Below, in pieces: positions 1-6,763 of a stretch of 6,763 nucleotides of DNA (positions within the stretch are counted from its first letter, which is position 1; each line of letters opens with the position of its first letter). The notes under the pieces are model-generated. The model did not search any database, was not told the DNA's origin, and saw nothing but the letters and a program-made list of their open reading frames with translations. The position numbers were made by a program, and so were the translations under genes. The DNA is from JBEAOO01 sp041164825 (lineage in GTDB: Bacteria; Pseudomonadota; Gammaproteobacteria; Burkholderiales; Burkholderiaceae_C), in NCBI GenBank assembly GCA_041164825.1, contig JBEAOO010000192.1, forward strand, positions 1 through 6,763. Reading direction: 5' to 3'.

Positions 1-561
1 GACCCCGTTTTGCAGGCGCTGGCCCAGGAGTTTGCTGGCCGGGCTGCGGCGGCGTCAGCGGCCCCCCGCCCGAACGGCGCGGTGCCTGCGCTGCACCATG
101 CGGTGGCGCCACGGGCCCCGCGCCGCGCGCCGCCACCGGCGGCCAGCAGCGCCTCACCACCACCTCCGGCCGCAGTGCGCGCCCGCCCCGAGTGGCCCCC
201 CACCGCGCTCCTGGGCGACGCGACGCCAGCGGCAGCGTTGGCACCGGTGCCTGTACCGTCGCCGGCACAAGCCCCATCGCCCCCCCCGCGGCCGACGCCG
301 AAGCCGCCCCCCGAGCACTCGGCCGGCCACGTGCCCCAACCCACCGCCTGGTCGCGCGACACCTCGGGCTTTGGCTTCAGCCGCCCGCAGGATTGGCCGG
401 AGAACGAGCGCGAGTTCGAGCCCGCGCCCTTTGTGCCCACGGCCGATGCGCTGCGACCCAGCGCCACGCCACCCGACATCTCGTGGGCGACCGCCTTGCG
501 CAACCGGCCCGAGCCGGTCGAGCGGCCGGGCTGGAAGCTGGCCTTCTGGCGCAAGAGCTGA
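1..561 (+). CDS. C-terminal part of an unidentified proline/alanine-rich protein
   Basis: The reading frame is open from the left edge to a TGA at 559-561, giving 186 residues; the true start lies outside the window. I do not recognise the family. Roughly residues 20-115 are low complexity, dominated by Pro and Ala with runs such as SPPPPAA and SPPPRPTPKPPP, which suggests a flexible, disordered stretch. The last ~70 residues are more ordered in composition, with aromatics (WSRDTSGFGFSRPQDWPENEREFEPAPF), and it ends in the basic aromatic tail WKLAFWRKS. No signal peptide, membrane segment or catalytic motif is visible in this part. G/C at third positions is strong in this frame and the end is convergent with liuD, so it is probably a real gene not co-transcribed with the leucine genes. 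A TTG at 10-12 could serve formally as a start, but nothing supports it. Confidence 0.6.
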   Translation, partial: DPVLQALAQEFAGRAAAASAAPRPNGAVPALHHAVAPRAPRRAPPPAASSASPPPPAAVRARPEWPPTALLGDATPAAALAPVPVPSPAQAPSPPPRPTPKPPPEHSAGHVPQPTAWSRDTSGFGFSRPQDWPENEREFEPAPFVPTADALRPSATPPDISWATALRNRPEPVERPGWKLAFWRKS

Positions 562-667
562 GCCCCGCTCAGCGCGCTTGGCCGCATCGGCCGCCGGCAC
601 CCGGTTGAACGCGCCACCTCATCGGCGCCGACATCCCCACTCAAGCGGCGGCGCACGCTGTCGCGGC
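562..667. other. Convergent intergenic spacer without clear terminator
   Basis: This 106-bp stretch separates the stop codon of the plus-strand proline-rich gene from the stop codon of liuD. It contains a 5-bp inverted repeat, GGCCG-cat-CGGCC (580-592), and a loop-free palindrome TCGGCGCCGA (622-631). Neither is followed by a T-tract on either strand, so I do not call an intrinsic terminator. Transcription from both sides may end by another mechanism or read through. Confidence 0.5.
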
Positions 668-2656
668 TCACGCCAAGGGCACCAAGCTCAGCAGTTCACC
701 ACCCTCGCTCACCTGGTCGCCCACGGCGTAAAGCAGCGCCTGCACCACGCCGTCGCGCGGCGCGGTCAGCGTGTGTTCCATCTTCATCGCCTCCATCACG
801 GCCACGGCTTGGCCGCGGGTCACCGCGTCGCCGGGCTGGGCCATGAAGGCCACCACCTTGCCGGGCATGGGGGCGGTCAGCCGCCCTTCCACCGCCGCAT
901 CGGCGGCGTGGGCCAGCGGGTCGATGTCGTGCAGCGTGGCGTGGTCGTCGGCGGCAAACACATCAAAGCGCTCGCCCACGGCGTAAACGCTGAGCGCGCG
1001 CCGCTGCGTGCCCAGGGTCACGTCGTGCAGCGCACCGCCGCGGTGGCTCACGGCCAGCGGCCAGGTCTGCTCGGCGATGGCCAGTTGCAGCGCGCCCGCG
1101 TGGCTGCGCCGCAGCGTCACCGTGTGGTGGGTGCTGCCTTGGGCCAGATCAAAGTGGCGCAGCGCGCCGCCATGCAGGCGCCAGCCATCACGGCGCGACC
1201 ACGGATCGGCCGTTTGCAGCGCCTGCTCGGCGGCCAGGGCTTGCGCCACCACACCGGCCGCGGCCCATGCCAGCGGCAAGCCGGGCGCATCAAACAGCAC
1301 GGCGCGTTCGCGCTCGATCAGGCCGGTGTCGAGGTCGGCCTGGGCAAAAGACTCACTCGCCAGCACGCGGCGCAAAAACGCCACATTGGTGTGGGGCCCA
1401 ACGATGTGGGTGGCCGCCAGCGCCGCATCGAGCCGGGCCAGCGCTTGCGCGCGGTCCGCGCCCCAGACGATGAGCTTGCCGATCATCGAGTCGTAGAACG
1501 GCGAGATGGTGTCGCCCTCGCGCACGCCGGCATCGAGCCGCACCTCGGCGCGCTCAAAGCGGGCCGCGCCCGCGGGCGTGCGAAACACATCAAGCCGCCC
1601 GGTGGCGGGCAAAAACTGCGCGTCGGGGTTTTCGGCGCACAGGCGCGCCTCAATGGCGTGGCCGAGCAAGGGGATCTGGTCTTGCGTGAGCGGCAGCGGC
1701 TCACCGGCGGCCACGCGCAGTTGCCATTCCACCAGGTCGAGCCCGGTGATGGCTTCGGTCACCGGATGCTCCACCTGCAGGCGGGTGTTCATCTCCATGA
1801 AGTAGAAGCGGCCGTCTTGCTCGGCAATGAACTCGACCGTGCCTGCGCCTTCGTACGCCACGGCTTTGGCGGCAGCCACGGCGGCCGCACCCATCTCCGC
1901 GCGGCGCTCGGCCGTCATGCCCGGGGCGGGCGCTTCTTCCAACACCTTTTGGTGGCGGCGCTGCACCGAGCAATCGCGCTCGTGCAGGTGCACACAGTGG
2001 CCGTGGGCGTCGCCGAACACCTGAATCTCGATGTGCCGCGGCCGCGTCACGTAGCGCTCGATCAGCACCGCGTCGTCGCCAAAACTGTTGCGTGCCTCGC
2101 GCTGGCACGAGGCCAGCGCGGCGGCAAATTCACCCGTCGCGTTGACCACCCGCATGCCCTTGCCGCCGCCGCCTGCGCTGGCCTTGATGAGCACCGGGTA
2201 GCCGATGGCATCGGCCTCGCGCTGCAACAGCGCCGGGTCTTGGTCGGCGCCGTGGTACCCCGGCACCAGCGGCACACCGGCCGCGGCCATCAGGCGCTTG
2301 CTCTCGGCCTTCAGGCCCATGGCGCGCAGGGCGGCGGGCGGCGGGCCGATGAAGGTGATACCGGCGGCCGCGCAAGCGGTGGCAAACCCATCGTTCTCCG
2401 ACAAAAAGCCGTAGCCCGGGTGCACCGCTTGGGCGCCTGTGGCCACCGCAGCTTGCAGGATCACATCGGCGCGCAAATAGCTCTCGCCGGGCGCACTGCC
2501 GCCAATGTGCACGGCTTCATCGCAGGCTTGCACGTGGGCCGATTGCGCATCGGCGTCCGAGTACACGGCCACCGTGCGAATGCCCAAACGGCGCGCCGTG
2601 GCGGCCACGCGGCAGGCGATCTCGCCGCGGTTGGCGATCAGTATTTTTTTGAACAT
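668..2656 (-). CDS. liuD: 3-methylcrotonyl-CoA carboxylase, biotin-containing alpha subunit
   Basis: This 662-residue protein has the usual length for bacterial MCCase alpha subunits. It carboxylates its own biotin with ATP and bicarbonate, and the LiuB subunit then transfers the carboxyl group to 3-methylcrotonyl-CoA in leucine catabolism. The biotin carboxylase domain covers about residues 1-445: N-terminal MFKKILIANRGEIACRV, the ATP-binding glycine loop KASAGGGGKGM (158-168), HERDCSVQRRHQK (225-237) and the catalytic-site segment MNTRLQVEHP (289-298). A variable linking region follows. The biotinyl domain fills the last ~75 residues, with APMPGK (595-600) and EAMKMEHT, where Lys625 (codon 782-784) is the biotin attachment site. 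I chose the ATG at 2656 because it gives the conserved N-terminus and has an AAGGAG five bases upstream; the frame is open further (to 2854) but that part overlaps the DUF4126 gene. It lies 38 bp after the DUF4126 gene and appears to be the last gene of the operon. A geranyl-CoA carboxylase alpha subunit is the main alternative; the adjacent liuC argues for MCCase. Confidence 0.95.
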   Translation of the reverse strand: MFKKILIANRGEIACRVAATARRLGIRTVAVYSDADAQSAHVQACDEAVHIGGSAPGESYLRADVILQAAVATGAQAVHPGYGFLSENDGFATACAAAGITFIGPPPAALRAMGLKAESKRLMAAAGVPLVPGYHGADQDPALLQREADAIGYPVLIKASAGGGGKGMRVVNATGEFAAALASCQREARNSFGDDAVLIERYVTRPRHIEIQVFGDAHGHCVHLHERDCSVQRRHQKVLEEAPAPGMTAERRAEMGAAAVAAAKAVAYEGAGTVEFIAEQDGRFYFMEMNTRLQVEHPVTEAITGLDLVEWQLRVAAGEPLPLTQDQIPLLGHAIEARLCAENPDAQFLPATGRLDVFRTPAGAARFERAEVRLDAGVREGDTISPFYDSMIGKLIVWGADRAQALARLDAALAATHIVGPHTNVAFLRRVLASESFAQADLDTGLIERERAVLFDAPGLPLAWAAAGVVAQALAAEQALQTADPWSRRDGWRLHGGALRHFDLAQGSTHHTVTLRRSHAGALQLAIAEQTWPLAVSHRGGALHDVTLGTQRRALSVYAVGERFDVFAADDHATLHDIDPLAHAADAAVEGRLTAPMPGKVVAFMAQPGDAVTRGQAVAVMEAMKMEHTLTAPRDGVVQALLYAVGDQVSEGGELLSLVPLA

Positions 2657-2661
2657 CTTGT

Positions 2662-2667
2662 CTCCTT
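2662..2667 (-). promoter_or_regulatory. Shine-Dalgarno site of liuD
   Basis: On the minus strand this reads AAGGAG, five bases before the ATG at 2656. It is the strongest ribosome binding site in the window. It fixes the liuD start at the conserved MFKKI N-terminus rather than at the upstream in-frame start. Confidence 0.8.
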
Positions 2668-2694
2668 CGGCGGGCGATGCCCGCGCCTGATTGC

Positions 2695-3429
2695 CTAACC
2701 CACTGCCGGTCGGGGAGATGAACCCCAGCCTCCGCGCACCCGCGCCATCAGCGCCCGCAAAAAGCGCAGCAGCACCACGATCAACACCACGGCCAGCACC
2801 ACGCTCACCGCCAGCGCCACATAAAACGCGGTCGGGTGCTCCCACGACAACCACAGCAGCACCGGCACCGCGGCGTCACCGGCCAGCGACATGGCGATGT
2901 TGGAAAACGGCTCGGGCGAGGTGTTGATGGCCGCGCGCGTGGTCATCTTGGCGGCCTGCGCGGTGGCGGCCAGCGTGCCGCCCATCAGCGCCGCAGCCAT
3001 GCCCCAGCTGGCGCTGTCGCCACCAAACACGGCCGCGGCCAAGGCCGCCCCGGCGGGAATGCGCACCACCGTGTGCAACACATCCCACAGCGAATCGAGG
3101 CCGGGAATCTTGTCGGCAAAAAACTCCACCAGCAGCATGAAGCCACTCGCGCCCAACACCACCGGGCTCTGCAACATCTGCAAGCCGCTGGGCAGTGGCA
3201 CCCAGCCCATGGCGCCCGCCAAGCCGGTGAGAAACACCACCGCGTAGAGCCGCAGCCCGCTGGCCCAGCCGAGCGCGGCCGCCACCGCCATCAGGTGCGT
3301 GGTGTCGAGCGCACTGGCACGCTCGGCCATGCCTTGCACCACCGGTGTGCCTTGCGCGGCACCCCACCAGCCGCCTGCGGTGTGCAGCAGCGCCAGGGCC
3401 CAGGCGGGCAGCGAATTCATCCATTCCAT
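2695..3429 (-). CDS. DUF4126 family integral membrane protein
   Basis: This is a 244-residue hydrophobic protein of unknown function. It shows features I associate with DUF4126: LGWASGLRLYAVVFLTGLAG (53-72), then VEFFADKIPGLDSLWDVLHT (101-120) and VRIPAGA (122-128). Hydrophobic stretches that could span the membrane lie at about 46-72, 88-104, 124-136, 143-160, 186-195 and 201-222, and the tail is basic (RFLRALMARVRGGW), which suggests a cytoplasmic C-terminus. The start is uncertain. The ATG at 3429 has an AAGGA seven bases upstream and overlaps liuC by 13 bp. The ATG at 3420 forms an ATGA overlap with the liuC stop but lacks a well-spaced site. An internal ATG at 3291 would begin right at the conserved domain, also without a site. 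The ~45 residues before the domain therefore may be a lineage-specific extension. Its place between liuC and liuD means co-expression with leucine catabolism; a transport or membrane role there is only a guess. Confidence 0.85.
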   Translation of the reverse strand: MEWMNSLPAWALALLHTAGGWWGAAQGTPVVQGMAERASALDTTHLMAVAAALGWASGLRLYAVVFLTGLAGAMGWVPLPSGLQMLQSPVVLGASGFMLLVEFFADKIPGLDSLWDVLHTVVRIPAGAALAAAVFGGDSASWGMAAALMGGTLAATAQAAKMTTRAAINTSPEPFSNIAMSLAGDAAVPVLLWLSWEHPTAFYVALAVSVVLAVVLIVVLLRFLRALMARVRGGWGSSPRPAVG

Positions 3430-4202
3430 GACGGCGTCCTTTTTTGCAAAAAGGCCGCCACGCCCTCGCGCCCTTCGGCGCTGGCGCGGATGTCGGCAAT
3501 GCGCCGCGCGGTGTCATCGCGCAGCGCGGCGTCGATCGGCGACGCCGCCACATCCACCACCAACTGCTTGCAGGCCGTCACAGCCGCGGGGCCATTGGCG
3601 ACCACAGCGCACACCATAGTCGCCACGCACGCATCGAGCTGATCGGCGGGCACACATTCGTGCACCAGGCCCAGCCGGTGTGCCTCTGACGCATCAAATC
3701 GCTCGGCGCTCACAAAGTAGCGCTGCGAGGCCCGCGTGCCCAAGGCCCGCACCACGTAAGGCGCGATGGTGGCGGGCAACAAGCCGAGCTTGGCCTCGCT
3801 CAAACAAAACTGGACGCCCTCGGCCGCCACCGCGATGTCGCACACCGCCGCCAGGCCCACGCCGCCGGCATAACAATCGCCGTGGATGCGGCCGATCACT
3901 GGCACCGGGCAGCTGGCGATGGCCCAGAGCATGTCGGCCAGCGCGCTGGCATCGGCGTGGTTTTGCGCCCAGTCGTAGCCGGCCATCTCGCGCATCCAGT
4001 TCAAATCGGCCCCGGCGCAAAAGGCCTTGCCGTGGCCGCCCAGCACCACGGCGCGCAACTCGGCATCGGCCGCCGCGCCCCGGAACACCGCCGTCAACTC
4101 GGCAATCACCGCGCTGTTGAAGGCATTGCGCACATCGGGCCGATTGAGGAACACACGCAGCACGGGGCCATCGCGTTGCACATCCAGATGGTGTGGATTC
4201 AT
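3417..4202 (-). CDS. liuC: 3-methylglutaconyl-CoA hydratase (enoyl-CoA hydratase/crotonase superfamily)
   Basis: The 261-residue protein has the normal length of a single-domain crotonase. It is predicted to hydrate 3-methylglutaconyl-CoA, the product of the LiuB/LiuD carboxylase, to 3-hydroxy-3-methylglutaryl-CoA in the cytoplasm. The oxyanion-hole/CoA region is GHGKAFCAGADLNWM (56-70); the second core block is YAGGVGLAAVCDIAVAAE (111-128), followed by FCLSEAKLGLLPATI (132-146). Glu136 (codon 3795-3797) aligns with catalytic Glu164 of rat enoyl-CoA hydratase. The place of the second classical glutamate (rat Glu144) is Gly116, which as I recall is also glycine in other bacterial LiuC proteins. 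The ATG at 4202 gives the expected N-terminus and lies seven bases after the hydrolase stop, with GGGAG (4213-4217) or GAAGA (4207-4211) upstream; the frame extends to 4247 inside the hydrolase gene without support. The gene ends overlapping the DUF4126 start. Another enoyl-CoA hydratase specificity is possible, but the context makes LiuC most likely. Confidence 0.9.
   Translation of the reverse strand: MNPHHLDVQRDGPVLRVFLNRPDVRNAFNSAVIAELTAVFRGAAADAELRAVVLGGHGKAFCAGADLNWMREMAGYDWAQNHADASALADMLWAIASCPVPVIGRIHGDCYAGGVGLAAVCDIAVAAEGVQFCLSEAKLGLLPATIAPYVVRALGTRASQRYFVSAERFDASEAHRLGLVHECVPADQLDACVATMVCAVVANGPAAVTACKQLVVDVAASPIDAALRDDTARRIADIRASAEGREGVAAFLQKRTPSWNG
3438..3454 (-). promoter_or_regulatory. 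Hairpin containing the ribosome binding site of the DUF4126 gene
   Basis: On the minus strand this reads CCTTTTTGCAAAAAAGG, a near-perfect inverted repeat that can fold into a stem of about six pairs (CCTTTT with AAAAGG) around a short loop. Its right arm includes the AAGGA (3437-3441) placed seven bases before the ATG at 3429. The element lies inside the last codons of liuC. Ribosomes finishing liuC would open the stem, so translational coupling of the two genes is plausible. The stem is AT-rich and weak, so the effect may be small. Confidence 0.4.
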
Positions 4203-4209
4203 GGTGTCT

Positions 4210-5355
4210 TCACTCCCGGGTCCAGACCACGCGGTCGTCCACCGCATACAGCTTGCAAGGCCCCGCTTTGGACGACTTGCTGCAGCGCTCGATCACCTGC
4301 GCCATCGCATCGGCCACGCCGCTGCGCCACGACCACGCGCCCGTGGGCCCGAGCGCAAAAGCGCGCGGCGGGCTGGCGCCCAGAAAGGCCGCGTAGCCCT
4401 CGCGCCCATGGGCGCTGAGCACGGTGGGCAGGGCCGCCACGTCGTCCACCGCCGCCACGCCGGTGTCGGCCGGCACAGGCGCGCTGTGGTCGATGAGCGC
4501 GATGTCGCGCTGCTTGTCAAACGGCAGGCCGAGGCTGCGGAAAAAGCGATCCACCTCGGGCAGCCAGATGCGCACGCCATCGCGCGCGCCAAACAGGCTG
4601 TGTGCATCGGTGCCAAACGGGCCAAAGGCCACCACGCGCGCCCGGCCGCCGGCCGCGTTGTACTGCGCCACCATCTGCTGCCACACCGGCACCGGCCAGT
4701 AGCTGTCGTTGTCGCCGTAAAAAAACAGCGCGGGCAAGGTGCTGGCCTGGGCGTAACTGCCAAAGGCATCGGCCAAAAAACGCTGCCACTGGGGGCACTG
4801 CTCCTGCCTCAAGCCGCCGGCAAAGTTGACCAAGCCGCGCACACCCGGCAGCGCCAGCGTGCCCGCGGCCACGGTGGTGAGGCCGCCGTGCGACTGGCCC
4901 ATGAGCACCACGCGCGTGGCATCGATCTCGGGCCGCTGGGCATAGGCCTGGAGCGTGGCCTGCACGTCTTCGGCCTGCACCAGGCCGTTGCTGTGCACAT
5001 TGCAGCCGCCACCGATGTAGCTGCCGCCGGATTTGTCAAAACCCTGGCGCATGGGCACCGCCACCGCGTAACCGCGCTGCACCAGCTCACGGGCGGCGTA
5101 GAGCGGGCGGTAGCGGGGCTGAAACCGCGGGTCGCCCGGGCTCTTGCCGTGGTTGATGATGACCAGCGGAAACGGCCCGTCGCCGGGCGGGCGGAAGTAG
5201 GTGCTTTGCAGGGTGATCGTGAACAAGCCGGCCTTGGGCACCGGCACGATCTCTTCGCGCAAGGCGCTCACCAGGTCTTGCGCCCACGCCGTGGCCGAGC
5301 CCAGCATGAGGGCGGCGCCGAGCAGCCAAGTCGTCCACGGCTTGTGCGGGTTCAT
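4210..5355 (-). CDS. Exported alpha/beta hydrolase, dienelactone hydrolase-like, with C-terminal extension
   Basis: This 381-residue protein starts with a typical signal peptide: MNPHKPW, a hydrophobic core (WLLGAALMLGSATAWA) and likely cleavage after AWA at residue 25, so it is probably periplasmic or secreted. The alpha/beta hydrolase fold shows strand-loop PLVIINHGKSPG (63-74), the nucleophile elbow GQSHGG with Ser155 (codon 4891-4893), a probable acidic residue in YGDNDSYWP (Asp215 or Asp217) and His252 in TDAHSLF. It is thus likely an active serine hydrolase or esterase; the substrate cannot be told. After the fold, about residues 290-381 form an extra module with FLGASPPRAFALGPTGAWSW and two cysteines (358, 367) before KLYAVDDRVVW, possibly disulfide-linked outside the cytoplasm. 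The signal peptide supports the ATG at 5355, although its ribosome binding site is weak. The gene sits 44 bp after liuB and 7 bp before liuC, so it is presumably co-transcribed, yet an exported enzyme has no obvious place in CoA-thioester chemistry. Confidence 0.88.
   Translation of the reverse strand: MNPHKPWTTWLLGAALMLGSATAWAQDLVSALREEIVPVPKAGLFTITLQSTYFRPPGDGPFPLVIINHGKSPGDPRFQPRYRPLYAARELVQRGYAVAVPMRQGFDKSGGSYIGGGCNVHSNGLVQAEDVQATLQAYAQRPEIDATRVVLMGQSHGGLTTVAAGTLALPGVRGLVNFAGGLRQEQCPQWQRFLADAFGSYAQASTLPALFFYGDNDSYWPVPVWQQMVAQYNAAGGRARVVAFGPFGTDAHSLFGARDGVRIWLPEVDRFFRSLGLPFDKQRDIALIDHSAPVPADTGVAAVDDVAALPTVLSAHGREGYAAFLGASPPRAFALGPTGAWSWRSGVADAMAQVIERCSKSSKAGPCKLYAVDDRVVWTRE
5278..5355 (-). 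other. Signal peptide of the exported hydrolase
   Basis: Residues 1-25 show a short polar, weakly basic start (MNPHKPWTT), a hydrophobic core rich in Leu/Ala and an Ala-Trp-Ala motif before Gln26-Asp27, matching a signal peptidase I site. The range covers codons 1-26. No lipobox cysteine and no twin arginine are present, so standard Sec export is the simplest reading. Confidence 0.75.
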
Positions 5356-5399
5356 GGGCTCAGTCCGGCAGTGATGACGCGCGCATGATCACACGCCAC

Positions 5400-6763
<1,364 letters not shown>

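Noticed and set aside
580..592. Possible terminator GGCCG-cat-CGGCC between the convergent genes
   Set aside because: The stem has only five pairs with a 3-base loop, and no T-tract follows on either strand.
622..631. Palindrome TCGGCGCCGA as an operator
   Set aside because: Such a 10-bp palindrome is expected by chance in GC-rich DNA, and it lies between two gene ends where no promoter is needed.
32..2698. Very long plus-strand open frame opposite liuD
   Set aside because: It runs antisense through liuD, which has unmistakable biotin carboxylase and biotinyl motifs. The translation is rich in Arg, His and Gly with no recognisable domain, as expected for the opposite strand of a GC-rich gene.
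2657..2854. N-terminal extension of liuD from an upstream in-frame start
   Set aside because: The extension lies over the DUF4126 coding end, has no family counterpart, and the ATG at 2656 has a strong ribosome binding site.
3440..3445. A-run at the end of liuC as a programmed frameshift site
   Set aside because: The codon phase is CAA AAA AGG, which is not a standard -1 slippery heptamer. The downstream gene has its own start and ribosome binding site.
4027..5388. Long plus-strand open frame opposite the hydrolase and part of liuC
   Set aside because: It is the antisense shadow of two well-supported genes, with His/Arg/Ala-biased composition and no motif.

Overview
The window is GC-rich chromosomal DNA with very high G/C at third codon positions. 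It carries five genes on the minus strand, read from high to low coordinates, and the end of one unrelated gene on the plus strand. Protein character, gene order and codon use suggest a betaproteobacterium, most likely Comamonadaceae (Acidovorax/Hydrogenophaga/Variovorax-like). That placement is inference from recollection, not from a search.

Layout along the minus-strand operon: (1) 5400-6763, the 3' part of liuB, the carboxyltransferase (beta) subunit of 3-methylcrotonyl-CoA carboxylase, whose N-terminus lies outside the window; (2) 4210-5355, an exported alpha/beta hydrolase of the dienelactone hydrolase type; (3) 3417-4202, liuC, 3-methylglutaconyl-CoA hydratase; (4) 2695-3429, a DUF4126 membrane protein overlapping the end of liuC; (5) 668-2656, liuD, the biotin-carrying (alpha) subunit of the carboxylase. 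Gaps are 44, 7, -13 and 38 bp, so one transcript is likely, with its promoter beyond the right edge. On the plus strand, 1-561 is the C-terminal part of an unidentified proline/alanine-rich protein. It converges on liuD across a 106-bp spacer with no convincing terminator.

LiuB and LiuD form the carboxylase that turns 3-methylcrotonyl-CoA into 3-methylglutaconyl-CoA. LiuC hydrates that product to HMG-CoA. These are the middle steps of leucine (and isovalerate) breakdown. Isovaleryl-CoA dehydrogenase and HMG-CoA lyase, needed before and after, are not in this window. The secreted hydrolase and the DUF4126 protein have no known role in this pathway.

The most unusual sequence signal is a 59-bp, AT-richer, near-symmetric palindrome (6153-6211) inside liuB. 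It has 6-bp terminal inverted repeats and is read in frame, exactly at the linker between the two crotonase-like domains of the carboxyltransferase. It looks like a small dispersed palindromic element that was absorbed into the protein. A second local signal is a short hairpin at the liuC/DUF4126 junction that contains the Shine-Dalgarno sequence of the downstream gene, suggesting translational coupling. I found no CRISPR, RNA gene, insertion sequence or clearly undescribed multi-gene system.
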